From NCBI RefSeq assembly GCF_041429785.1, contig NZ_CP163423.1, positions 2,542,001 through 2,606,000 of the forward strand: a stretch of 64,000 bases of DNA, given 5' to 3'. This stretch comes from Fretibacter rubidus. GTDB lineage: Bacteria > Pseudomonadota > Alphaproteobacteria > Caulobacterales > Maricaulaceae. The notes beneath the pieces were generated by a model. That model did not search any database. It saw only the letters and a program-made list of their open reading frames with translations, and had not been told where the DNA came from. Of this stretch, positions 37,135 through 45,125 are shown in pieces; the stretch's first letter is position 1; every line of letters starts with the position of its first letter. The position numbers and the translations under genes are program-made.

Positions 37135-38115
37135 TCACAACCAAGGTGCATCCTCAAATATATTACCGTGCAAGGTGTAGCCTATTATCAAAAGCCCTAT
37201 TATTAAATAAATACCAGCCCAGAAGTTAGATTTGAAAATTACTAGGGCTTTCGTGTCACCATGTGTTTTCATTTCTTTTAACTGATGATTGAGATGATAT
37301 CCAAATCCAGCAAGCGCGCAAAGAATTGGGGCCCAGAAAAATATCAAAGCACCCATATCGCTCTCGTAAAGACTGAATAAAACGCTTACGCAGATAGCAA
37401 TAAATGCTGCGAGATAGGACAGGCTAAGACCAGTTATTAATTTACTCCCAAACCGCCGCGCCGTGCTCTTCACGCCAATCATGGCGTCGTCTTCTATATC
37501 TTGGCAGGCATAAATCGTATCATAGCCGACCGTCCAAAAAATCAGGCCGAGATAGAGAATAAAGAGCGATCCACTGACTACCCCTGTTTTTGCAGCGTAA
37601 GCGACCAGCACCGCCCAGTTAAAGGTCATACCCAGCCAAACCTGCGGCCACCACGTTATGCGTTTCATAAACGGATAGGCGGCGACAAGCGGGATAGAGG
37701 CGAGCGCGATAATCTGCGCGAGGCGCGGGAGGCATAACAGCACAACCAACCCAACGCCGCATTGCGCGAACAGCCATATCCACGCCTGTTTCGTTGTGAC
37801 TGCCCCCGCAGGCAGAGGCCGCAAGGCCGTGCGGTCAACTTGCGCGTCCAAATCTTGGTCGACGATATCATTATAGGTGCACCCCGCGCCGCGCATGGCA
37901 ACCGCCCCGATGAGTATAAATACCGCCCATTTCAAATCACTTTGCGCAAACCCCACACCAAGGCTCGCAAAGGCCAGTCCAATCCATCCAGGCAAGGTCA
38001 AAAGCCAATAGCCCACAGGACGGTCAAGCCTGGACAATTGTAGATAAGGCTGCATCCTTTCTGGCGCCTTGTAAACCCAATGGGATTTGGACGCGTCTTT
38101 AATAACGTTGCTCAT
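37135..38115 (-). CDS. ubiA: 4-hydroxybenzoate polyprenyltransferase
   Basis: UbiA attaches the polyprenyl tail to 4-hydroxybenzoate, an early membrane step of ubiquinone synthesis. The 326-residue protein (from MSNVIKDASKSHW) has about eight transmembrane helices and both Asp-rich motifs: NDIVDQDLDAQVDRT near residue 82 and YACQDIEDDAMIGVKSTA near residue 205. It is divergent from rsmE, with 58 bases between starts. This ubiA-rsmE arrangement is common in alphaproteobacteria. Confidence 0.96.
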   Translation of the reverse strand: MSNVIKDASKSHWVYKAPERMQPYLQLSRLDRPVGYWLLTLPGWIGLAFASLGVGFAQSDLKWAVFILIGAVAMRGAGCTYNDIVDQDLDAQVDRTALRPLPAGAVTTKQAWIWLFAQCGVGLVVLLCLPRLAQIIALASIPLVAAYPFMKRITWWPQVWLGMTFNWAVLVAYAAKTGVVSGSLFILYLGLIFWTVGYDTIYACQDIEDDAMIGVKSTARRFGSKLITGLSLSYLAAFIAICVSVLFSLYESDMGALIFFWAPILCALAGFGYHLNHQLKEMKTHGDTKALVIFKSNFWAGIYLIIGLLIIGYTLHGNIFEDAPWL

Positions 38116-38173
38116 AACGAACCTTATCGTTTTCATTTCCAAAAGGATAGTAAGCGCGCTAACAATAGGGCGC

Positions 38174-38905
38174 ATGAGAGAAAATTACACATTAACCCGG
38201 CTTTATGTCGATACACCGTTGAACGCTGGGGCCGCCGTCACGCTAGAGCCTGCGCAGGCGCATTATCTAGGCACGGTCTTGCGTAAATCTGTAAGCGACA
38301 CTGTGCGGATATTTAATGGTCATGACGGTGAATGGGCGGCAGAGATTAGTATGCTATCAAAACGCGGCGGCAGTTTAATCGTAACAGATCCGCTGCGCCG
38401 TCATCATGATGCCCCTGATATTTGGCTTGTCTTCGCGCCTGTTCGCAAACACCGCACAGCCTTTATTTTTGAAAAAGCGACAGAGCTTGGCGTATCAAAG
38501 TTTGTGCCTGTCATTACCGCGCGCACCCAATTTGCGAAATTAAATACCGACAAAGCGCGCGCACAGATTATCGAAGCTGCCGAGCAAACGGAACGCCTTG
38601 ATTTGCCGGAGGTCGCAAAGCCGAAAAAGCTGGATAGTCTTTTGGACAACTGGGACAAAGGACGGCGCATTATATTTGCCGATGAGGCGGGCGGCGGGCA
38701 CAGCGTATTGGATATTTTGCGCAACTATTCTGGTCCGTGTGCCCTATTAATTGGGCCAGAGGGCGGCTTCACAGAGGCTGAACGCGACAGACTTTTAAAT
38801 ATGGATTGCGTCGATGCTGTCTCGCTTGGGCCGCGTATTTTGCGCGCTGATACGGCGGCGATTTCTTTATTGACGCTTTGGCAATCCGCCCAAGGGGATT
38901 GGTAG
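38174..38905 (+). CDS. rsmE: 16S rRNA (uracil-1498-N3)-methyltransferase
   Basis: RsmE methylates U1498 of 16S rRNA. From the ATG giving MRENYTLTRLYVD the protein is 243 residues; the longer frame upstream overlaps ubiA antisense. It has a PUA-like N-terminal domain and a SPOUT knot with EKATELGVSKFVPV, ERLDLPEV, LIGPEGGFTEAE and SLGPRILRADTA. All the SAM-binding knot motifs are present. Divergent from ubiA. Confidence 0.96.
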   Translation: MRENYTLTRLYVDTPLNAGAAVTLEPAQAHYLGTVLRKSVSDTVRIFNGHDGEWAAEISMLSKRGGSLIVTDPLRRHHDAPDIWLVFAPVRKHRTAFIFEKATELGVSKFVPVITARTQFAKLNTDKARAQIIEAAEQTERLDLPEVAKPKKLDSLLDNWDKGRRIIFADEAGGGHSVLDILRNYSGPCALLIGPEGGFTEAERDRLLNMDCVDAVSLGPRILRADTAAISLLTLWQSAQGDW

Positions 38906-38962
38906 GTAACACCCTTGCTAATCTTTATAATTGCGCGCAGTCTAGCCTAAAGGGGATTTATC

Positions 38963-39388
38963 ATGACGCAGTTTTTAACACCAGTTTTAGCTTTAATCAT
39001 TTGGACGCTGATTATTTGGGCCATTATGTATGCACGGCGGATCCCAGGGATGCAAAAGGCCCGAATCGCACCCGATAAGGCGCGTAATCCAGATGGAGAT
39101 TGGAAAGCAAAGCTTCCAGAGCACACCCAGTGGGCGGCGCATAATTACAATCATTTGATGGAACAACCCACAATCTTTTACGCGCTCATGTTTTACATCC
39201 ACCTTTCAGAGTTATCAGCTGGTGATGACATGGCTCTCATGCTGGCTTGGGCCTATGTGGCACTCCGTATACTTCACAGCATTGTTCAAATAACAATCAA
39301 TAAAGTGATGTTACGATTTGGTTTATTCTCACTCTCAACGATTGTTCTTATCTGGATGGCTATTCGTACAATTGCGCGCGTTATCTAG
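38963..39388 (+). CDS. MAPEG family membrane protein
   Basis: This second MAPEG protein (141 residues) has four helices with HNYNHLMEQPTIFYALMFYIHL and YVALRILHSIVQITINKVMLRF, the conserved segments of the family. It is more distant from the copy at 29294 than would be expected for a recent duplicate. It lies 57 bases downstream of rsmE and overlaps the end of the convergent protease gene by four bases. Substrate unknown. Confidence 0.85.
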   Translation: MTQFLTPVLALIIWTLIIWAIMYARRIPGMQKARIAPDKARNPDGDWKAKLPEHTQWAAHNYNHLMEQPTIFYALMFYIHLSELSAGDDMALMLAWAYVALRILHSIVQITINKVMLRFGLFSLSTIVLIWMAIRTIARVI

Positions 39389-40023
39389 GCAACTGTCTCT
39401 GCGCGTTTTGCGGCCTCCCACAAGGCTGATAGCGCAACAAAGTCGCAGCTCTCATCGGGGTCACGGTCCGCGTTTAAGTCTGCGGGAGAGTTGCGTGTAA
39501 TTAAAATGCCAACGGCCTCGCCTGTATCGGCATCAATAACGGCACCACCGCTCATCCCTGTGACAACGGGTTCGTTTGGCATGATGATATGAGCAATCCA
39601 TACACCGGGCTGCCTTTCATAATAGGTTGTTGCGCGGCGCTCCTCAGGATGGCGCGACCCTGCGGGATAACCTTTGACCGTTAGCGTCTGCCCGACGCGC
39701 GGCGGCAAAGGCGCAACAGCAGGAAGCCTGCATCCAATCAACGCCCCGTCTAGGCCATCGGGCCAACTACAGACCTGGCCTGTACAAAAATCAGGGAGCA
39801 TCTCTGATGCTTCTGACAGGACATGACCAGCCGTCGCCCAACCGTCCCACAGCGTGAAAAAACTACCGTAAGTCTGAAACCCTGTTTGATTGTAAAAATG
39901 ACGCCTGACTGTTACACTATGAGGTTTGGAACGAGCGTTTTCTAACGGTTCGGCGTCCTGTTGTGAGGTTGGATTTTGTAAGGGAGCATGACCATAACCC
40001 AATAATTTTTTCAACCAATTCAT
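39385..40023 (-). CDS. Trypsin-like serine peptidase without a signal peptide
   Basis: The 212-residue protein has the layout of a chymotrypsin-fold peptidase: His67 in WATAGHVLS, an Asp near 89-92 (WPDGLDGALI) and Ser158 in VVTGMSGGAVID, the GxSGG nucleophile. The N-terminus (MNWLKKLLGYGHAP) is amphipathic but lacks a cleavable signal sequence, so the protein may be cytoplasmic or peripheral. There is no PDZ domain, unlike DegP/HtrA. Length fits a minimal protease domain. Target unknown. Confidence 0.78.
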   Translation of the reverse strand: MNWLKKLLGYGHAPLQNPTSQQDAEPLENARSKPHSVTVRRHFYNQTGFQTYGSFFTLWDGWATAGHVLSEASEMLPDFCTGQVCSWPDGLDGALIGCRLPAVAPLPPRVGQTLTVKGYPAGSRHPEERRATTYYERQPGVWIAHIIMPNEPVVTGMSGGAVIDADTGEAVGILITRNSPADLNADRDPDESCDFVALSALWEAAKRAETVA

Positions 40024-40132
40024 TTTGGTATTCCTCTAGCAGCGCTAATGAGTGGCGCAAGTTATGACGTTAGCACTATTTCGTGATTTTACAGCGAATA
40101 CAATCGTGATAGTTAGGTGCAGGAGAATAAAT

Positions 40133-40753
40133 ATGCCCATTAAACCCCTTACATCTGTTGCATTTATTGGCGCGATTTTCATGAATGGCTGCGCCGTTAT
40201 GCCAGCGCAATCATTACCCTCTTTTGTGACATCCAATTCAGCAACGCCTCAGTCGGTTGTAAGCTCAACGCCGGAAGTAAATAAGGTCCGTCACACCTTA
40301 GCCGCAAAAGCTGAGCTTAAAGCGGCACCGAAAGTTGATAACGACCCGCGTCCTTATGACCAATCACGTAATGCAAACGCAGATGTCGACGCGACATTGT
40401 CTACGGCACGCAAGCAAGGCAAGAATGCGATGGTCGTTATGGGGGCCAATTGGTGCCACGACAGTCGGGCCCTCGCCGCCGACTTTCAAACGCAACGGTT
40501 TCAAACCCTAATCAGCACAGAATATGAACTGGTTTATGTCGATGTTGGACAGAAAGACCGCAATATTGATATTGCCAACCGTTTAGGGCTGGACACGGTT
40601 GAAGGCACTCCAACCGTCTTCATTATCGCGCCTGATGGTGGCGTTTTAAATTTAGACACAGCTCCAACATGGCGCCATGCCGCCAGCATGGAGTCAGATG
40701 ATATCTACCGCTATTTCAAAGATTTCGCGAAAGCCGCAAGAGACGCAAAATAG
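40133..40753 (+). CDS. Thioredoxin-like lipoprotein with a CxxS site
   Basis: From the ATG at 40133 the 206-residue protein has a hydrophobic leader ending FMNGC (probable lipobox Cys20), a long polar linker and a thioredoxin-fold domain from about residue 85. The active-site motif is WCHDS (Cys108, Ser111). The resolving cysteine is replaced by Ser, which favours a mixed-disulfide or isomerase-type role over disulfide reduction. The cis-Pro loop EGTPTVFII is present. It is convergent with dinB, four bases apart. Confidence 0.78.
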   Translation: MPIKPLTSVAFIGAIFMNGCAVMPAQSLPSFVTSNSATPQSVVSSTPEVNKVRHTLAAKAELKAAPKVDNDPRPYDQSRNANADVDATLSTARKQGKNAMVVMGANWCHDSRALAADFQTQRFQTLISTEYELVYVDVGQKDRNIDIANRLGLDTVEGTPTVFIIAPDGGVLNLDTAPTWRHAASMESDDIYRYFKDFAKAARDAK

Positions 40754-40757
40754 TCTT

Positions 40758-42059
40758 TTACTGATCTTTTTTAACAGCGCGGGATTGATTTTTTTGCACC
40801 TTAGCCCGTAGCGCTCGCCCTGTCATAATTGCGGCCGTTCCGAATTTCTCTCGTGCTTTGTCGGATGCGCGTTCGGCCTGACCGCGCCGAATAGCCTGTG
40901 GATCTAAGAGATCGCCGCTGTCGCCCACAGGCTTACCTAGATCAGAAATACCGGCCCCAATTAATCGAAATGACCGACCATTACATTCTGCTTCTAGCAA
41001 AGGTTCGCAGGCTTTGAATATGGTATCGGCTAGCTGTACAGGTTGGCTCAGTGTGCGCCGCCGTGTCACCGTCTTAAAGTCTTTGGATTTTAGTTTTAAC
41101 GTAACCACGCGTCCCGCCGTATCAAGCGCTTTGGCACGATCAGATGTTTTTTGACAAATCACCCACAGGCGGTCTTTCAGTGTTTCTAAATCAGAAATAT
41201 CTGAATTAAAGGTCGTCTCTGCACTAACCGATTTTCGTACACTGTCTGGATTAACACGGCGGCTGTCTTCGGCACGCGAGAGGCGTGATAGATGCAGACC
41301 TAAATCCCCGAAACGCCGCGCCATATCTTTGTCACCCAATTTGCGCACATCAGCAATGGTTTGAATACCCTGTGCATTTAGCTTTTTGGCAAAGGCAGGC
41401 CCAATACCGTAAATAAAACCGACGGGTTTATCGCGCAAAAAGTCTTGCGCGTCGTGATGACCTAATACGGCAAATCCGTGGGGCTTGTCTAAATCTGACG
41501 CTGTCTTGGCCAGGAACTTATTATAACTCAACCCCACGGAAACGGTCACACCGACCTCGTCTAAAATACGTTTTTGTAGACCTAGTAAGCTTTGCGCAGG
41601 TGTGCGCCCATGCAGACGTTCTGTGCCTGTTAGATCCAAGAACGCCTCGTCAATGGATAAAGGCTCTATTAATGGCGTTAGGTCCGCCATCATCGCGCGA
41701 ATACGCCGACCTTCATAAGCGTATTTGTCCATATTGCCGCGCACCACCACAGCCTGCGGGCAAGCTTTCAAGGCTTTGAACATCGGCATTGCTGAGCGAA
41801 CGCCGTAAATGCGCGCGTGGTAACAGGCGGCAGAGACTACACCCCGCGTACCACCGCCAACAATAACAGGTTTATCGGCGAGGCTCGGATCATCGCGTTT
41901 TTCAACAGAGCAGTAAAATGCATCACAATCCACATGCGCTATGGACAGCGTGTCAAGCTCAGGATGGCTTAAAGAGCGTCGCCCCCCACACGTCGCACAA
42001 GGCAAGCATGATATCGGCGCGGTACAATCACGGCATAATGCGGTCAAATTTGACGTCAC
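40758..42059 (-). CDS. dinB: DNA polymerase IV
   Basis: DinB is the Y-family translesion polymerase of the SOS response. The 433-residue protein has the catalytic block IAHVDCDAFYCSVEKRDDP, SAMPMFKA and PLSIDEAFLDLTG, then helix-hairpin-helix and little-finger regions. The N-terminus carries a five-cysteine segment (C9, C12, C18, C21, C24), a zinc-ribbon-like extension often seen on alphaproteobacterial DinB. It begins with GTG after AGGG. Two overlapping SOS boxes lie about 58-84 bases upstream. Confidence 0.95.
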   Translation of the reverse strand: MTSNLTALCRDCTAPISCLPCATCGGRRSLSHPELDTLSIAHVDCDAFYCSVEKRDDPSLADKPVIVGGGTRGVVSAACYHARIYGVRSAMPMFKALKACPQAVVVRGNMDKYAYEGRRIRAMMADLTPLIEPLSIDEAFLDLTGTERLHGRTPAQSLLGLQKRILDEVGVTVSVGLSYNKFLAKTASDLDKPHGFAVLGHHDAQDFLRDKPVGFIYGIGPAFAKKLNAQGIQTIADVRKLGDKDMARRFGDLGLHLSRLSRAEDSRRVNPDSVRKSVSAETTFNSDISDLETLKDRLWVICQKTSDRAKALDTAGRVVTLKLKSKDFKTVTRRRTLSQPVQLADTIFKACEPLLEAECNGRSFRLIGAGISDLGKPVGDSGDLLDPQAIRRGQAERASDKAREKFGTAAIMTGRALRAKVQKNQSRAVKKDQ

Positions 42060-42117
42060 AAAACGGCCCTATCCGTGCAGTATATTTTAATTGGGGTCTT
42101 CATAAAATCTTTATAAT

Positions 42118-42143
42118 GTTCTTATTATGTTCTTATTATGTTC
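42118..42143 (-). promoter_or_regulatory. Tandem overlapping SOS (LexA) boxes of dinB
   Basis: Three GTTC half-sites lie at 42118-42121, 42129-42132 and 42140-42143, each separated by exactly seven bases (TTATTAT both times). This gives two overlapping GTTC-N7-GTTC elements, the alphaproteobacterial LexA consensus, within an 11-bp direct repeat. They lie upstream of dinB, a classic SOS gene, and also about 110 bases upstream of divK on the other strand. Confidence 0.85.
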
Positions 42144-42256
42144 TGTAAATAAAATCCTAACGGCGTCCACACCCTTGATTAAGGATATTGCGCTATAAAC
42201 TGACTAACGCAAAGGGCTGCTAAGATAAGACAGCCCGGCAAAAGGTGAATGAAAAG

Positions 42257-42646
42257 ATGCTACGTATCATGCCCAAAAAGGTTCTCATAGTCGAAGACAA
42301 CGAATTGAACATGAAATTGTTCTCTGACCTGCTCGAAGCGCATGGTTACGACGTTGTGCAAACGCGTGAAGGCCTGAAAGCTATCGCCCTAGCCCGCAAG
42401 CATAATCCTGATTTAATCCTCATGGACATTCAACTCCCCGAAGTATCGGGCCTAGAAGTCACAAAATGGATTAAAGACGACGAAAAACTTGCGAATATTC
42501 CAATCGTCGCCGTTACCGCCTTTGCCATGAAGGGTGATGAAAAACGGATCCGTGAAGGCGGATGCGAAGCCTATATCGCCAAACCGATTACCGTTGCTAA
42601 TTTCTTGGCAACGGTCCGTAAATTCGCAGATAAAGCCAAAGTTTAA
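42257..42646 (+). CDS. divK: Single-domain response regulator DivK
   Basis: DivK is the diffusible receiver of the Caulobacter-type division phosphorelay. It is phosphorylated by DivJ, dephosphorylated by PleC, and acts through DivL on CckA-CtrA. The product is about 129 residues. The core [37 protein letters not shown] (phospho-Asp in the middle) and [14 protein letters not shown] closely follows Caulobacter DivK. Possible starts are GTG 42245, ATG 42257 (AAAGG upstream) and ATG 42269. A GGGCTG/CAGCCC hairpin at 42214-42236 precedes the start. It is followed 11 bases later by pleD, as in Caulobacter. Confidence 0.95.
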   Translation: MLRIMPKKVLIVEDNELNMKLFSDLLEAHGYDVVQTREGLKAIALARKHNPDLILMDIQLPEVSGLEVTKWIKDDEKLANIPIVAVTAFAMKGDEKRIREGGCEAYIAKPITVANFLATVRKFADKAKV

Positions 42647-42657
42647 GGCGCGCTATA

Positions 42658-44019
42658 ATGAGCGCCCGAATCCTAGTCGTTGACGACCTCGCCCCCAATC
42701 TTCATTTGTTTCAAGCCAAGCTAGCGGCTGAATATTATGATGTCCTGACCGCGCGTAGCGGCGAAGAAGCCTTAAAAATCGCAGCAAGCGAACGACTCGA
42801 TCTCATTTTAATGGACGCGATGATGCCCGGCATGAACGGCTTTGAGGCGTGCGCTGTGTTAAAAGGCGATCCAGAAACATGGCATATTCCTGTGGTGATG
42901 GTGACAGCGCTAGAACAGACCAAAGACCGTATTCGCGGGCTAGAGGCGGGGGCGGATGATTTCATTACAAAGCCCATTGATGATTTCAATATGCTGACCC
43001 GCGTGAAATCACTGTTACGCCTCAAAATGGTCACAGACCAATTGCTTAGCCATACAGGGCATACTGTCGGTAACTCACGGCCCATATTGCAAGAGATCAA
43101 CCGTAAGCGTGGCCGCGTATTAATGGTCCATGATCAACCGCGTCATATTGAAAAACTTGTGACGGCATTGTCAGAATATCACGACGTTGAAGTCGAGACA
43201 GACCCTGTAAAAGCCGTGCGACGCGCCAAAGGGAATTTTGACGCCGTTGTCGTATCCTTTGTCTCAAATGGGTTTGACGGCCTTCGGATTTGTGCCTCGC
43301 TGCGCTTTAACCAAGAAAGCCGCGAGACGCCAATTCTGGCCATTGATGATCCTGAAAACCAAGCGCGCCTTATGCGGGCCTATGACATTGGAATCAATGA
43401 CACCGTTATGCGGCCTGTTGAAACGCAAGAATTTATGGCTCGCATAAACTCACAACTTCGCCGTAAATTTTACGCTGATAGCCTGCGCGAAAACTTTAAC
43501 GAAAACCTCGACATGGTGGTTTCTGACCCGCTAACGGGATTGGGTAATCGCCGCTTCTTTGAGCGCTCCACTGATCCTCTCATTGACGCGCTAAATTCGA
43601 GAGGGATACCCTTCTCTGTTATTGTTTTTGATATTGACCATTTCAAACGGGTCAATGACATTTTGGGTCATGACATGGGCGATCATATCTTGCGCGAAGT
43701 ATCAGCGCGACTGGTGACGAACATGCGGGCCGTGGATATTGTTAGCCGTTACGGCGGCGAAGAATTTATGGTCGCCATGCCCAATACAACAGAGGCTGAA
43801 GCTGTTGCAGCCGCTGACCGTATCCGCGCGCTAATCGCAGGCACGCCCATATATGTTGACGGCGAAGCCCTCACCATCACGACAAGCGCAGGCGTATCCC
43901 AAGTCTTTAAAGACGAAGATATGCGTGAGGCCCTAAAACGCGCAGATGCGGGACTGTACCGCGCCAAACACGCAGGTCGCAATTGCGTCTTTGGCAGCGA
44001 ACAACCAAAGGCGGCTTAA
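42658..44019 (+). CDS. pleD: Diguanylate cyclase response regulator PleD
   Basis: PleD makes cyclic di-GMP when phosphorylated and drives polar remodelling. The 453-residue protein has receiver 1 (RILVVDDLAPNLHLF; phospho-Asp in LILMDAMMPGMNGF), a degenerate adaptor receiver 2 (residues about 155-275) and a GGDEF domain. The active-site GGEEF lies at 366-370 and an RxxD inhibitory site (RAVD, 357-360) is intact, so product inhibition should operate. It is in an operon with divK. Confidence 0.96.
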   Translation: MSARILVVDDLAPNLHLFQAKLAAEYYDVLTARSGEEALKIAASERLDLILMDAMMPGMNGFEACAVLKGDPETWHIPVVMVTALEQTKDRIRGLEAGADDFITKPIDDFNMLTRVKSLLRLKMVTDQLLSHTGHTVGNSRPILQEINRKRGRVLMVHDQPRHIEKLVTALSEYHDVEVETDPVKAVRRAKGNFDAVVVSFVSNGFDGLRICASLRFNQESRETPILAIDDPENQARLMRAYDIGINDTVMRPVETQEFMARINSQLRRKFYADSLRENFNENLDMVVSDPLTGLGNRRFFERSTDPLIDALNSRGIPFSVIVFDIDHFKRVNDILGHDMGDHILREVSARLVTNMRAVDIVSRYGGEEFMVAMPNTTEAEAVAAADRIRALIAGTPIYVDGEALTITTSAGVSQVFKDEDMREALKRADAGLYRAKHAGRNCVFGSEQPKAA

Positions 44020-44043
44020 CGCCCCTGTTATAAACCACCCAAG

Positions 44044-44070
44044 AAAAAAGCCGCCCATAACGGAGCGGCT
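44044..44070 (-). terminator. Intrinsic terminator of rpmG (and possibly of pleD)
   Basis: On the minus strand AGCCGCTCC, a loop and GGGCGGCT form a stem followed by TTTTTTCTT, 28 bases after the rpmG stop. pleD ends convergently about 25 bases away and may use the hairpin in the other direction. Confidence 0.8.
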
Positions 44071-44097
44071 TGCTTCATGCAAAATGGGCAGGGAGAC

Positions 44098-44265
44098 CTA
44101 CTTGATTTTGCCTTCTTTAAAATCGACGTGCTTGCGGACAACGGGGTCGTATTTACGCTTGACCATTTTTTCAGTCATTGTACGCGCGTTTTTCTTGGTC
44201 ACGTAGAAGTAACCTGTGTCAGCCGTCGAGTTTAGACGGATTTTAATGGTGGTTGGCTTCGCCAT
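44098..44265 (-). CDS. rpmG: 50S ribosomal protein L33
   Basis: This short gene encodes 55 residues ([18 protein letters not shown] ... [13 protein letters not shown]), a complete L33 of the cysteine-free, zinc-independent type. The [23 protein letters not shown] core is characteristic. It has an ATG start, a consensus-like promoter about 40-65 bases upstream and a terminator directly downstream. It is therefore a single-gene transcript. It lies between pleD and the Nudix gene, as in several Caulobacter relatives. Confidence 0.97.
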   Translation of the reverse strand: MAKPTTIKIRLNSTADTGYFYVTKKNARTMTEKMVKRKYDPVVRKHVDFKEGKIK

Positions 44266-44301
44266 GGCTCACGCCCTTTCGAAAATTAATTTTGAAATCG
44301 C

Positions 44302-44329
44302 CGTATATAGACCTTCGCGCGGCTGTCAA
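44302..44329 (-). promoter_or_regulatory. Sigma-70-like promoter of rpmG
   Basis: On the minus strand TTGACA (44324-44329) is followed after 16 bases by TATACG (44302-44307), about 37 bases upstream of the rpmG start codon. It is the clearest consensus promoter I found in the window. Confidence 0.7.
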
Positions 44330-44362
44330 CACTGTCCTGCGCTCTATCTGCGTAAAAACTGG

Positions 44363-45109
44363 TTAATCAAGCGGGCTGTCATTTGGGAAAGGGTCAGAGA
44401 TAAAAGCCTTCCCTTGCTTGCGGATATAGGTCACGCGCGCAGGCGGGCGGGATTGGCTTAGGAAATCTCGCATGACCCGCAACATAGTTTCTGTGGCAGT
44501 ATGGAGCGGAAGATTATCTATTTGGTCAAAAGTGAACCAACCAACATTTAACAGCTCGCGGCTATCGCTGACCGCGTCCAAATTCACATCTTGACATTCA
44601 CGCGCGAAAAACCACGTATCAAATCGTTTATGACGGCGCGGCGGCGTCGTGGCGCGGCCCATGACCTCTATGCCGTTCAGATCTGGGGTCAGACCTGCAT
44701 CATAAAACGCTTGCCAGCTTTCATGGCGGGGGTTGCGCGACATCTTTGTGCTGCGCCCCAGCATTAGGCCCGTTTCTTCCCATGTTTCGCGCACGGCTGC
44801 CAAAACGATTGCACGCGCTTGACGGGGCGAATTGGCCGCTTCTAGCACCGTTTCCGTACGCGGCGACAAATCACCCGTGTAAGGCACATAGCTATCCCCG
44901 CGGTCCACACGTCCGCCCGGAAAAACGTAAACATCAGGCATGAAATCATGCCGCCCCGCGCGTTGCCCCATCAAAATACGTGGATTATCGCGCTCGCCCT
45001 GCCACAGCAAAAGGGTTGCCGCCTTTTTCGGCTTCACCGCGCGCGGCAAAGCATCCCGTAATGCTTTTTCTTTCGCAGTAAGTTCGACGCGTTTAACGTT
45101 ATATTTCAT
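44363..45109 (-). CDS. Nudix hydrolase with an insertion in the Nudix box
   Basis: The 248-residue protein has the front of the Nudix motif (YVFPGGRVDRGD, about 62-72) and its catalytic helix (RETWEETGL, 107-115). These are separated by about 35 residues instead of the usual contiguous 23-residue box. This split arrangement recalls NUDT19-like diphosphatases. Members hydrolyse nucleoside-diphosphate-linked compounds such as CoA derivatives; the substrate here is not known. It lies 16 bases after rnr and is probably co-transcribed. Confidence 0.85.
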   Translation of the reverse strand: MKYNVKRVELTAKEKALRDALPRAVKPKKAATLLLWQGERDNPRILMGQRAGRHDFMPDVYVFPGGRVDRGDSYVPYTGDLSPRTETVLEAANSPRQARAIVLAAVRETWEETGLMLGRSTKMSRNPRHESWQAFYDAGLTPDLNGIEVMGRATTPPRRHKRFDTWFFARECQDVNLDAVSDSRELLNVGWFTFDQIDNLPLHTATETMLRVMRDFLSQSRPPARVTYIRKQGKAFISDPFPNDSPLD

Positions 45110-45125
45110 AGGATGAAGCTACCCA

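Noticed and set aside
42113-42145. 11-bp repeats as a simple AT microsatellite
   Set aside because: The phased GTTC half-sites match the LexA consensus and the location upstream of dinB, so a regulatory reading is better.
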